This document shows positions 1 through 6,821 of a stretch of 9,779 bases of DNA, in pieces. The stretch is from positions 21,052-30,830 of the forward strand of contig PLKY01000347.1 in NCBI GenBank assembly GCA_003140785.1, in the 5' to 3' direction. The notes under the pieces were generated by a model. The model was not told where the DNA came from and did not search any database. It saw only the letters and a program-made list of their open reading frames with translations. This DNA comes from Acidobacteriaceae bacterium. Lineage in GTDB: Bacteria; Acidobacteriota; Terriglobia; Terriglobales; Acidobacteriaceae. The stretch's first letter is position 1; each line of letters begins with the position of its first letter. A program made the position numbers and the translations under genes.

Positions 1-302
1 AGAATCGCGAAAAGGGCATGCGTGTGTTGCGCTCGCGCCTTTACGAAGTGAAAATGGAAAAGCAAAATGCCGAGCTGGCCAAGGAGCGCAAGCAGCAAGT
101 GGGCTCGGGAGATCGCAGCGAAAAGATTCGCACATACAACTTCCCGCAAAACCGGCTTACCGACCACCGAATTGGACTTACGCTTCACCAACTCGACCTG
201 ATTATGGAAGGCCGGCTGCAGCCGATTGTCGATGCGCTGATTGCGCATTACCAAGCGGAGAAGCTCAAGGGCGGCGATGACGGCGCAGTCCAGGCAGCCT
301 GA
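1..302 (+). CDS. prfA: Peptide chain release factor 1 (RF1), C-terminal part
   Basis: This is the 3' end of the release factor that reads UAA and UAG stop codons on the ribosome. The start and the GGQ loop lie upstream of the window; the frame is open from base 3. The visible part has the well-conserved RF1 tail: MRVLRSRLYE, a charged helix (KMEKQNAELAKERK), then QVGSGDRSEKIRTYNFPQNR and LTDHRIGLTLHQLDLIMEG, ending in a short acidic/Ala tail. SEKIRTYNFPQNRLTDHRI is shared by RF1 and RF2; its placement after MRVLRSRLYE and the neighbouring prmC favour RF1. The stop codon TGA (300-302) overlaps the ATG of prmC by one base (TGATG), so the two are almost certainly cotranscribed and translationally coupled. 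Identity is very secure; only the missing N-terminus limits it. Confidence 0.96.
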   Translation, partial: NREKGMRVLRSRLYEVKMEKQNAELAKERKQQVGSGDRSEKIRTYNFPQNRLTDHRIGLTLHQLDLIMEGRLQPIVDALIAHYQAEKLKGGDDGAVQAA

Positions 303-1150
303 TGCAATTGCGCGCGTGGCTCGATAAGGGCGAGGCCGCACTGCGGGCCGGACCGCATCCGGAGAAGGCGCGACGCGATGCAGAGTTGTTGCTCTTGTTT
401 GCTGCAGGGTTGAGCCGCTCGGCGTTTCTCGCGCACCCGAATGATGAGCTTGAACTGGCGGCAGCGACGCACTTCGAGGTGTTGCTGGAGCGTCGGCTTG
501 AGGGCGAACCGATTCAGTACATCACCGGCGCATGCGAGTTTTATGGGCTGCCCTTTCGCGTCACTAGCGACGTGCTGATTCCCCGCCCAGAGACCGAGCA
601 TCTGGTCGAATGCGCACTAGAATTGGCTCCGCGGTTCGCAGAGCCTCGCATCGTCGATATCGGCACGGGATCGGGCGCGATTGCTGTGGTGTTGGCGCAC
701 AGCCTGCCGAACGCGCGCATCACGGCGACGGACGTGTCGGAAGCCGCGCTGGATTTAGCCCTAGAGAACGCGGCGCGTAGTGGGGTCGGGGAACGGATTC
801 GTTTTTTGCAGGGCGATCTGCTGGCGCCTGTTGCAGCGGAACGGGTCGACATTGTTGTTTCGAATTCACCCTACGTGCCAACCGCCGATCGCGATTCGCT
901 TTCTGTCGAGGTTCGCGACTTTGAACCGGGACTTGCTCTGTTCGCGGGCGAAGATGGCCTGGACATTTATCGGCGGCTGATTCCCGCTGCGTTTGCCGTT
1001 CTCGTTTCCGGCGGATTCATCGCGCTGGAGATCGGCTGCGGTCAGCGCGATGCTGTGGATTTACTGCTGGCTGACGCCGGATTTGGCGCTATCGAATTTC
1101 GGCTCGATTTGCAGGGAATTCATCGAGTCGCCATTGCACGCCGTCCCTGA
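302..1150 (+). CDS. prmC: Release factor glutamine N5-methyltransferase
   Basis: PrmC (HemK) transfers a methyl group from S-adenosylmethionine to the glutamine of the GGQ motif in release factors, which raises peptide release efficiency. At 282 aa it has the usual family length. Residues 1-75 form the helical substrate-binding domain ending in EPIQYITG. IPRPETE lies at 93-99, and the SAM-binding motif I DIGTGSG at 119-125, with TATDVS near 141-146 as the next strand. The catalytic motif that is normally NPPY reads NSPY at 188-191, a change at the second position caused by a TCA codon (866-868). The rest of the motif region (IVVSNSPYVP) and the C-terminal GCGQRDAV segment look normal, so the gene appears intact. 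The ATG at 302 overlaps the prfA stop, the standard arrangement. Confidence in identity is high; the effect of Ser189 is unknown. Confidence 0.95.
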   Translation: MQLRAWLDKGEAALRAGPHPEKARRDAELLLLFAAGLSRSAFLAHPNDELELAAATHFEVLLERRLEGEPIQYITGACEFYGLPFRVTSDVLIPRPETEHLVECALELAPRFAEPRIVDIGTGSGAIAVVLAHSLPNARITATDVSEAALDLALENAARSGVGERIRFLQGDLLAPVAAERVDIVVSNSPYVPTADRDSLSVEVRDFEPGLALFAGEDGLDIYRRLIPAAFAVLVSGGFIALEIGCGQRDAVDLLLADAGFGAIEFRLDLQGIHRVAIARRP

Positions 1151-1254
1151 TTTTTTCCGCCGGAAACCACAGAGAACTGCGGATTCGAGTGCGCTCCAAG
1201 GACTTCGCACACCGGCTCGTTGATTTATGCTTCTCTGCGAAAGGATTCGTTTTC

Positions 1255-2301
1255 ATGCCAGCTTCAAAAGGTTATGCCGCGTCCGACAACAAGTCGCCGC
1301 TTGCCCCATTTGCTTTCTCCCGACGCGAACCGGGCGCCACGGAAATCACGGTCGAGGTTCTTTACTGCGGCGTTTGTCACTCCGATCTGCACATGGCGCG
1401 CAACGAGTGGGGAAATGCAATCTATCCCATGGTTCCCGGTCATGAGATTGTTGGCCGCGTGACGGCTGTCGGCAAATCCGCGAAAAAATTCAAGACCGGC
1501 GACATTGCGGCCATCGGTGTCATTGTGGATTCGTGCCGTCACTGTCCTCCATGCAAGAAAGGCGAGGAGCACTTTTGCCAGGAAGGCTCAACGTTGACCT
1601 ACGCGGCCAAGGACCGCGTGGATGGCTCGATCACCATGGGTGGCTACTCGAATAATTACGTTGTAGACGAGCGCTTCGCTCACACCGTTCCTGCGCATCT
1701 CGATTTGGCCGCGGTCGCACCGCTGCTCTGCGCCGGCATTACCACGTACTCGCCGCTACGCCACTGGAAAGTGGGCCCGGGCAAGAAGGTGGGCATTGTA
1801 GGCCTCGGCGGGCTGGGTCACATGGGCCTCAAGTTTGCACATTCCTTCGGCGCGCACACGGTGCAGCTGACCACGTCGCTCAAGAAGAAAGAGGACGCGC
1901 TGAAGTTGGGTGCGAATGAAGTTGTGGTTTCGACGGATGCCAATGCGATGAAGGCGCATGCGAGCACATTCGACTTTATTCTCGATACGGCTTCGGCACC
2001 GCACGACCTGGAGCCATACCTCGGCCTGCTGAAGCAAGACGGAACGCTGACGCTGGTCGGTTTGCCCGAAAAGCCTCCAACTGTTAGCGTGTTTTCGCTG
2101 ATTACCAAGCGCGCATCGATTGCGGGCTCCATGATCGGCGGCATGCCGGAAACGCAAGAGATGCTCGATTATTGCGGCCAGCACAAAATCACGGCCGACG
2201 TCGAAGTAATCCCGATCCAAAGGATCAACGAAGCCTTCGAACGCATGTTGAAGCAGGATGTGAAATACCGCTTCGTGATCGACATGAGTTCGCTCAAGTA
2301 G
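1255..2301 (+). CDS. Zinc-dependent alcohol dehydrogenase, YahK/CAD type
   Basis: A 348-aa medium-chain dehydrogenase/reductase, probably a cytoplasmic aldehyde reductase/alcohol dehydrogenase. The catalytic zinc ligands are visible as C41 (in GVCHSD), H63 (GHE) and C159. The structural zinc lobe is C94, C97, C100 and C108. The Rossmann motif GLGGLG spans 183-188. The following strand ends in TTSLKKKE (206-213), a Ser/Lys-rich pattern that in YahK-type enzymes goes with NADP rather than NAD preference; that is inference. The length matches E. coli YahK-like proteins. I chose the ATG at 1255 because GAAAGGA (1239-1245) sits nine bases before it; an open frame reaches back to 1189 but adds sequence unlike the family. 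The 104-base gap from prmC suggests separate transcription, though I could not identify a convincing promoter. The physiological substrate cannot be read from the sequence. Confidence 0.93.
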   Translation: MPASKGYAASDNKSPLAPFAFSRREPGATEITVEVLYCGVCHSDLHMARNEWGNAIYPMVPGHEIVGRVTAVGKSAKKFKTGDIAAIGVIVDSCRHCPPCKKGEEHFCQEGSTLTYAAKDRVDGSITMGGYSNNYVVDERFAHTVPAHLDLAAVAPLLCAGITTYSPLRHWKVGPGKKVGIVGLGGLGHMGLKFAHSFGAHTVQLTTSLKKKEDALKLGANEVVVSTDANAMKAHASTFDFILDTASAPHDLEPYLGLLKQDGTLTLVGLPEKPPTVSVFSLITKRASIAGSMIGGMPETQEMLDYCGQHKITADVEVIPIQRINEAFERMLKQDVKYRFVIDMSSLK

Positions 2302-2309
2302 ATCGGCTC

Positions 2310-2327
2310 GATTCGTGTCGCCGAATC
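2310..2327 (+). terminator. Short hairpin after the alcohol dehydrogenase
   Basis: GATTCG (2310-2315) and CGAATC (2322-2327) form a perfect 6-bp stem with a 6-base loop, starting nine bases after the stop codon. There is no T tract after it, so it is at best a weak or factor-assisted terminator. Confidence 0.25.
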
Positions 2328-2378
2328 TGCAATGCACGTGCGGGTCGGCGATGCGGGAACCTCTAAACTCGACATTTC

Positions 2379-2408
2379 TTGACACGCGAGGCGCCGCGTC
2401 TTTATGGT
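2379..2408 (+). promoter_or_regulatory. Probable sigma-70-type promoter before the transporter operon
   Basis: A perfect -35 hexamer TTGACA (2379-2384) is followed after 18 bases by TATGGT (2403-2408), which matches four of six bases of the -10 consensus. It lies in the 344-base gap between the alcohol dehydrogenase and the transporter, the right place to drive the small ORF, transporter, kinase and tag. Transcription would begin near 2415. Not tested; the -10 is imperfect and the spacer is GC-rich. Confidence 0.5.
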
Positions 2409-2443
2409 TGCGCAAGTTCGACGCGCACAATCACGATCCATCC

Positions 2444-2590
2444 ATGCCATTCCTTGACCAAACCGGGGCTTCCACGAACAGGTCTTCGTTCGCGCGGCGG
2501 AAGACCCGGGCCATCCTCACCGACAGCCATTTTTTGATTCCCCTTACAGTCTTTTGTGTCGGTCTCGCGATCCTTATTACGCTGCATTGA
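2444..2590 (+). CDS. Possible small single-pass membrane protein (48 aa)
   Basis: I do not recognise this ORF. It starts at an ATG about 29 bases downstream of the predicted transcription start and ends 55 bases before the transporter start. The first 29 residues are polar with a basic patch (RRKTR at 18-22). Residues 30-48 (FLIPLTVFCVGLAILITLH) form one hydrophobic stretch of membrane-spanning length reaching the C-terminus. Positive charges before the helix predict a cytoplasmic N-terminus. There is no clear Shine-Dalgarno sequence before the ATG, which counts against it; the frame is also open upstream to a GTG at 2315. It could be a real small protein, an upstream ORF regulating the transporter, or a chance reading frame. 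The hydrophobic helix placed exactly at the end of the ORF is the main reason to list it. Confidence 0.35.
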   Translation: MPFLDQTGASTNRSSFARRKTRAILTDSHFLIPLTVFCVGLAILITLH

Positions 2591-2645
2591 CGAGACGCCT
2601 GAGACTCCCAGTTCTGCCGCAATTCGAAAGGGACAACCGCGCACC

Positions 2646-3938
2646 ATGAGCCAGCCGCCGAAGAGATCCGCTGCCGCAACCTTCGGCTCGGCCCACGGAA
2701 TCGGCGTGCTCTGCGGGCTGGGCGCGGGAGCATGGCTTGGCGCGGCTGAGGCGCCGACAAAGCTGGTGAACACGGGCCTTTCGCCCTACGCAATTTCGCT
2801 TTGCATGGTGGCCGGCGTGTTTACTGCGCGCTGGACCTTGCCAATCCTGCTGAAGGGCACACGGCAGGTGTTCGCCGATCTCGCAGAACATAAACACCTC
2901 ATCCCCATCGCGATTCTTGCCGGCATGTTGTGGGCCGTGGCTAATACGCTGACGGTTTTTGCCATTCGCGATGTGGGGCTGGCGATTGCGTTTCCCTTGT
3001 GGAATACGAATTCGCTGGTCGGCATCCTGTGGGGGCGGCTGCTGTTTGGGGAGCTGAAAGGCGCAAGCGGCGCGAATGTAGCCAAAGTCTTGCTGGGTGC
3101 GCTGGCGATCGTGGGTGCGGCAATCATGTTGGGCTTCAGCACGATTCATGGGGGTGGTCCGCATGCGGGCCGGGCAGCCGGTGGCGTGCTCGCTGCCGCG
3201 GGCGCGAGTTTGCTGTGGGGAACGATGTACGTTCCGTATCGCAAGGCCTACATCAGCGGAATGAATCCGCTCTCCTTCGTCACCGTTTTCACGATTGGGG
3301 AACTCGGCGCCGTCTTTGCGCTGGCGTTCGCGCTCGATCGCACATCTACGGTCGCGATCATTTCCTCGGCGCAGACGCGGCCCATGCTGTTCTGGCTTTT
3401 TCTGGGCGGCTTTGTCTGGGTGGTCGGCGACATCTTTCAGCAGTATGCGACCAAGTATCTGGGCATTGGGCGCGGCATTCCGCTGTCGAACACGAACCAG
3501 TTGTGGGGCCTTGCGTGGGGTGCGCTCGTTTTTGGAGAACTGGCGCATGCGGACGCGGCTCACCGGCTGCTGGTCGTCGTTGGTTCTCTCGTCATGATTC
3601 TTGGAGCGCTCGCTGTGAGCACGGCGATAGCAACCGAGCGCGAACATGCTTCGACAAACGATGCGCTGCAGCGCGAGTGCGATCGCTATGGGCTCGATTC
3701 CGTGCGCGTGCTGGAGGCGTATCGCGGAACACCGCACAACGGCAGAGAATTCCATCGAGACTGGTGGGATTACGTCATCCTCGCTTGCGCCGTGGGCGTT
3801 TTTGTCTGGCTCGGCGTGCAGGCGCGCATGCCGGCACTGGCGATGAATCTTACATGGACGGCGGTGCTCAGCCTGGCGCTGGTTGTGACAGCTGCTGTGT
3901 GCGCGTGGAAGCTCTGGAGGGCGACGCGCTTTGCATAG
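2646..3938 (+). CDS. GRP-family (DMT superfamily) sugar transporter with C-terminal extension
   Basis: A 430-aa inner-membrane protein of the glucose/rhamnose uptake type, likely a proton-linked sugar importer. Residues about 16-327 are mostly hydrophobic and consistent with the ten helices of the family. The two-fold internal repeat typical of DMT proteins is plain: the segment 115-137 (FPLWNTNSLVGILWG then FGEL) is mirrored by 277-299 (GIPLSNTNQLWGLAWG then FGEL). Beyond the core, residues 328-374 are hydrophilic and charged, followed by two further hydrophobic segments (about 375-391 and 404-424), which is longer than the family usually is. The ATG at 2646 is preceded by GAAAGGGA (2626-2633), spaced 12 bases, slightly long; the frame is open from 2556 but the extra N-terminus looks non-coding. 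The PfkB kinase begins 20 bases after the stop, suggesting coupled transport and phosphorylation. The sugar is not determinable. Confidence 0.85.
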   Translation: MSQPPKRSAAATFGSAHGIGVLCGLGAGAWLGAAEAPTKLVNTGLSPYAISLCMVAGVFTARWTLPILLKGTRQVFADLAEHKHLIPIAILAGMLWAVANTLTVFAIRDVGLAIAFPLWNTNSLVGILWGRLLFGELKGASGANVAKVLLGALAIVGAAIMLGFSTIHGGGPHAGRAAGGVLAAAGASLLWGTMYVPYRKAYISGMNPLSFVTVFTIGELGAVFALAFALDRTSTVAIISSAQTRPMLFWLFLGGFVWVVGDIFQQYATKYLGIGRGIPLSNTNQLWGLAWGALVFGELAHADAAHRLLVVVGSLVMILGALAVSTAIATEREHASTNDALQRECDRYGLDSVRVLEAYRGTPHNGREFHRDWWDYVILACAVGVFVWLGVQARMPALAMNLTWTAVLSLALVVTAAVCAWKLWRATRFA

Positions 3939-3945
3939 CGCACTT

Positions 3946-3951
3946 TACAAT
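3946..3951 (+). promoter_or_regulatory. Possible -10 element placed for a leaderless kinase transcript
   Basis: TACAAT matches five of six -10 consensus bases and ends seven bases before the kinase ATG, so transcription from it would begin at or next to the A of the start codon. No good -35 sits 17 bases upstream (the region reads GACGCG). The kinase has no recognisable Shine-Dalgarno sequence, which makes the arrangement worth noting. Confidence 0.3.
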
Positions 3952-3958
3952 AGTCTCC

Positions 3959-4897
3959 ATGGCAGAGCTGTCGCTGGTTGATCTTGTCGGGGTGGGACTG
4001 AATGCTACCGACACGCTGATCCCTCTTGCGAATTACCCCGAGCGCGGCTCCAAGGTTGAATACTCCCAGGCATCCATTCTTCCGGGCGGACAGACGGCAT
4101 CCGCAGTGATTGCGTGTCAGACCTGGGGACTGACCACGCGCTACGTGGGCAAGCTGGGAGATGACGACGCGGCCAGGCTCCATCGCCGCGAATTTGATCG
4201 CGCGGGTGTCGATGCGCGTGTCCTGACAGTCGAAAACGCCGCGAGCCCACAATCGCTGATTGTGGTGGATGGCGGCGGCGAACGCACGGTGCTGTGCCGG
4301 CGCGATGAGCGCCTGCTGCTGCAGCCGGCGGACCTGGAACGCGCATGGATTGTGAACGCGCGCGCATTGCTTGTGGATGGCTTTGAAACCGCGGCAGCCA
4401 CCGTTGCCGCTGGCTGGGCAAGCAGCGCGGGGATTCCCGTGATTGCCGATCTCGATGAGCCCTATCCCGGCGTCGAGGACCTGATCGACACGATCGACTA
4501 CCTGATCGTCAGCCGCGATTTTCCCGCGCGCCTCACGGGCGAACGCCACCTGGAACAGGCTCTTCGCCGCATGAAGAGCCGTTATGGCTGCGTGGTGACG
4601 GCAGCGACGCTTGGCCAGGATGGCGTGCTCGCGTGGGACGGAAGCCAATTCCATCTGCGGCCGGCGTATTGCGTATCCGTGGCCGATACCACGGGAGCGG
4701 GGGACATCTTTCACGCCGGATTCATTTATGGGCTGCTGCAAGGTTGGCCGCTTCCGCGCCAACTCGACTTTGCTTGCGCTGCCGCGGCCCTGAACTGCAC
4801 GGCCACCGGCGCACGCGGCGGCATTGGGCCGATCGACGGAGTTGAAATGCTGATGGCGACGGCTCCCCGGTATGCTGTGGTTCCCGCGGCCGATTGA
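3959..4897 (+). CDS. PfkB-family carbohydrate kinase
   Basis: A 312-aa cytoplasmic kinase of the ribokinase/fructokinase fold that phosphorylates a sugar or sugar-like alcohol using ATP. The N-terminal part opens with a beta strand (VDLVGVGLNATDTL, 7-20). The sugar-binding region carries LPGGQTASAV (41-50), a GGQ variant of the usual GGN/GGP signature, followed by YVGKLGDD (62-69). The second PfkB signature DTTGAGD is at 243-249, with Asp249 as the expected catalytic base and GAG as the anion hole; the ATP-site segment is around 276-290. The ATG at 3959 starts exactly where family homology starts; the same frame is open far upstream, but only as an overlap with the transporter. No Shine-Dalgarno is visible. 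It lies 20 bases after the transporter and 34 bases before tag. Substrate (fructose, ribose, ketose or nucleoside) cannot be assigned from sequence alone. Confidence 0.9.
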   Translation: MAELSLVDLVGVGLNATDTLIPLANYPERGSKVEYSQASILPGGQTASAVIACQTWGLTTRYVGKLGDDDAARLHRREFDRAGVDARVLTVENAASPQSLIVVDGGGERTVLCRRDERLLLQPADLERAWIVNARALLVDGFETAAATVAAGWASSAGIPVIADLDEPYPGVEDLIDTIDYLIVSRDFPARLTGERHLEQALRRMKSRYGCVVTAATLGQDGVLAWDGSQFHLRPAYCVSVADTTGAGDIFHAGFIYGLLQGWPLPRQLDFACAAAALNCTATGARGGIGPIDGVEMLMATAPRYAVVPAAD

Positions 4898-4931
4898 GTC
4901 TTGCTACCCACGTCAAGAGGGGGGGTACGGA

Positions 4932-5513
4932 ATGAGTGCGAGCAAAAGCCGGTGTGCCTGGGCCGAAAGCGATCCGCTGCTGCAGACATATCACGATGAA
5001 GAATGGGGCGTGCCCGACTTCGATTCCCGCTCATTGTGGGAGACGCTGATGCTCGAAGGGTTTCAGGCTGGCCTGGCGTGGATTATCGTGCTGCGCAAGC
5101 GCGATGCGTTTCGCAGAGCCTTTCGCAATTTCGATCCCAAGGTTGTGTCGCGATTTGGAGAGAAGGAGATTGCGAAGATGCTGGAGAATCCTGGCATCAT
5201 CCGCTCCCGCGCGAAGATCGAGGCGACCATTGGCGGAGCGCGCGTGTATCTCGACATGGAAGCCAGCGGGACTAAGTTTTCCGATTTTGCGTGGAATTTT
5301 GTGGAGGGACGGCCGTTGCAGAACAGCGGGCCGGTTCCTGCAACGACACCGCTGGCTGAGACGGTTTCAAAGGAACTAAAGCGGCGCGGCTTCAAGTTTG
5401 TAGGGCCGACGATCGTTTATGCATGGATGCAGGCGGTGGGGATGGTCAACGATCATGCGGCCGATTGTTTTCGGCGCGAGGTGTGCGCACGGGCTGCGCG
5501 GAAGCGCTCCTGA
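4932..5513 (+). CDS. tag: DNA-3-methyladenine glycosylase I
   Basis: TAG removes 3-methyladenine from alkylated DNA, starting base excision repair. The protein is 193 aa, close to the 187 aa of the E. coli enzyme. The zinc-binding residues are all present with family spacing: C8 and H21 (RCAW ... YHDEEWG) and H175 and C179 (NDHAADC). The base-recognition glutamate is E42 in LEGFQAGLAW, with the conserved Trp50 following. The helix-hairpin-helix-like core continues through VLRKRDAFRRAF and NPGIIRSRAKI (86-96). The ATG at 4932 follows a strong purine-rich ribosome binding site (AAGAGGGGGGG, 4915-4925). The open frame upstream to 4872 overlaps the kinase and is not homologous. The 34-base gap to the kinase suggests cotranscription, but function is unrelated to sugar use. 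Very secure call. Confidence 0.96.
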   Translation: MSASKSRCAWAESDPLLQTYHDEEWGVPDFDSRSLWETLMLEGFQAGLAWIIVLRKRDAFRRAFRNFDPKVVSRFGEKEIAKMLENPGIIRSRAKIEATIGGARVYLDMEASGTKFSDFAWNFVEGRPLQNSGPVPATTPLAETVSKELKRRGFKFVGPTIVYAWMQAVGMVNDHAADCFRREVCARAARKRS

Positions 5514-5545
5514 GTGCGGGGATTCGCCGAGCCAGACACCTTAGC

Positions 5546-5575
5546 TTGCCGAAATCGCGGCTTCCGGCTTAATAT
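5546..5575 (+). promoter_or_regulatory. Predicted promoter of the alpha-galactosidase gene
   Basis: TTGCCG (5546-5551) and TAATAT (5570-5575) are separated by 18 bases; each matches four of six consensus bases. The predicted transcription start near 5582 would leave a leader of about 30 bases that includes the operator and the ribosome binding site. Placement is consistent with the operator downstream, but the boxes are not strong. Confidence 0.4.
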
Positions 5576-5586
5576 TCCTCTGCTAT

Positions 5587-5600
5587 TGAAATCGTTTTCA
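5587..5600 (+). promoter_or_regulatory. LacI-family/cre-like operator
   Basis: TGAAATCGTTTTCA is a 14-base near-palindrome with a central CG; six of seven half-site positions pair. It fits every position of the cre consensus TGWAANCGNTNWCA known from CcpA, and resembles operators of many LacI/GalR-family repressors. It overlaps the AGGAG ribosome binding site at its last A and lies just downstream of the predicted transcription start, a typical repression position. The regulator itself is not in the window. Confidence 0.6.
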
Positions 5601-5612
5601 GGAGTTGCTCCA

Positions 5613-6821
5613 ATGCGCCTTGCCACTTCTTTGCCGGTTGTTGCTCTTGTACTGAATTTCGCTGCTTTTGCGCCGAAGGCGCAGTCAGCCCCACCGCAGG
5701 TGGTGGCGCAGACGCCGCCAATGGGCTGGAATAGCTGGAATTATTTTGCAGCGAAGGTTGATGACAAGGGTGTGCGCGCCGCCGCCGATGAGATTGTCGC
5801 GACGGGCATGAAAGACGCCGGCTACATCTACGTCAACATCGACGACACGTGGGAAGGCGAACGCGATGCAAACGGCGTGCTGCATACGAATTCGAAATTC
5901 CCAGACATGAAGGCGCTTGCCGATTATGTGCATTCAAAGGGACTGAAGATCGGCATTTACTCCGGACCGGGGCCGAAGACCTGTGCGGGCTACGCGGGCT
6001 CGCTGGGTCATGAAGAGCAGGACGCAAAGATGTACGCGGATTGGGGCATCGATTACCTCAAATACGATCTCTGCAGCTTTCGCGAGGCTGTCATGACCAG
6101 CCAGGCGCCTGACGACAAGGCCGCGCAGATGCGGCTGATGATTGCCGCCTACGACAAGATGGGAAAGGCGCTCAAGGCCACGGGGCGCCCGATTGTCTTT
6201 TCTCTCTGTCAGTACGGTTGGGACGCGGTGTGGGAGTGGGCGCCGGCGCTCGGCGGCAACCTGTGGCGCACCACAGGCGACATCACGCCGCGTTGGGACC
6301 GCATCTACGCCATCCTTAGCCAGCAGGAGGGTCTTGAAGCTTATGCCGGCCCCGGCCACTGGAACGACCCCGACATGCTTGAAGTGGGCAACGGCAAATT
6401 GTCGCTGGACGAGAACCGCGCGCACTTTTCGATGTGGGCCATACTGGCTGCGCCTTTGTTGGCCGGCAACGATCTGCTCAACATGAAGCCGGAGATCAAG
6501 GCGATTCTGACCAACCGCGATGTCATCGCCATCGATCAGGACGCGTTGGGCAAGCAGGGTTCGCGCATCTATAGCGATGGCGAAGTTGAAGTGTGGACCA
6601 GGCAGTTATCGGGCGGCGCGCTCGCAGTGGCCGTCTTGAATGCCGGCGACAACCGTTATTCGACGCATCCCTTCCACCTGAGCCTGGCGAAGCTTGGCCT
6701 GCGCGGAACCCAGCACGGCAAAGACCTGTGGACGGGGAAGGATGTGGAATTGACTGACGACATGCCGCTGGAGATCGCGGGGCACGCTGTGTTCCTGGTG
6801 AGGATTGCCGCGCGGAAATAG
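5613..6821 (+). CDS. Secreted alpha-galactosidase, glycoside hydrolase family 27
   Basis: A 402-aa exported enzyme that hydrolyses terminal alpha-1,6-linked galactose from oligosaccharides or galactomannans with retention. Residues 1-26 look like a signal peptide (basic Arg2, hydrophobic core 7-20, cleavage near AQSA). The catalytic barrel begins with TPPMGWNSWNYF (34-45). VNIDDTW is at 74-80 and the nucleophile Asp152 lies in YLKYDLC (148-154). The acid/base is most likely Asp223 in WRTTGDI (218-224), and GHWNDPDMLEVG spans 248-259. The last 80 residues or so form the beta-sandwich domain (VEVWTRQLSGG onward). The ATG at 5613 has AGGAG eight bases upstream (5600-5604); the frame is open from 5514 but only the 5613 start gives a signal peptide at the N-terminus. 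A LacI-type operator overlaps the leader. The gene ends eight bases from the convergent egtD stop codon. Confidence 0.94.
   Translation: MRLATSLPVVALVLNFAAFAPKAQSAPPQVVAQTPPMGWNSWNYFAAKVDDKGVRAAADEIVATGMKDAGYIYVNIDDTWEGERDANGVLHTNSKFPDMKALADYVHSKGLKIGIYSGPGPKTCAGYAGSLGHEEQDAKMYADWGIDYLKYDLCSFREAVMTSQAPDDKAAQMRLMIAAYDKMGKALKATGRPIVFSLCQYGWDAVWEWAPALGGNLWRTTGDITPRWDRIYAILSQQEGLEAYAGPGHWNDPDMLEVGNGKLSLDENRAHFSMWAILAAPLLAGNDLLNMKPEIKAILTNRDVIAIDQDALGKQGSRIYSDGEVEVWTRQLSGGALAVAVLNAGDNRYSTHPFHLSLAKLGLRGTQHGKDLWTGKDVELTDDMPLEIAGHAVFLVRIAARK

Noticed and set aside
1154..1166. TTTCCGCCGGAAA palindrome right after prmC as an intrinsic terminator
   Set aside because: The T run precedes the stem on the plus strand instead of following it, and the stem is only about five pairs, so it has the wrong layout.
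1756..2430. 224-codon minus-strand open frame
   Set aside because: Antisense shadow of the alcohol dehydrogenase, with no start signal or family features.
2577..3755. 392-codon open frame on the minus strand
   Set aside because: It lies wholly opposite the transporter, its translation is rich in Arg, Gln and His with no recognisable domain, and it is explained by codon bias in the GC-rich sense gene.
2999..3958. Long in-frame extension before the kinase, as if it were a 632-aa protein
   Set aside because: The extension is an out-of-frame reading of the transporter; kinase homology begins exactly at the ATG at 3959.
3770..4762. 330-codon open frame on the minus strand
   Set aside because: It is antisense to the end of the transporter and most of the kinase, and its product has no domain pattern; the sense-strand PfkB signatures are clear.
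5514..5612. N-terminal extension of the alpha-galactosidase back to 5514
   Set aside because: The extra residues would bury the signal peptide, and the good ribosome binding site belongs to the ATG at 5613; the stretch instead holds the promoter and operator.
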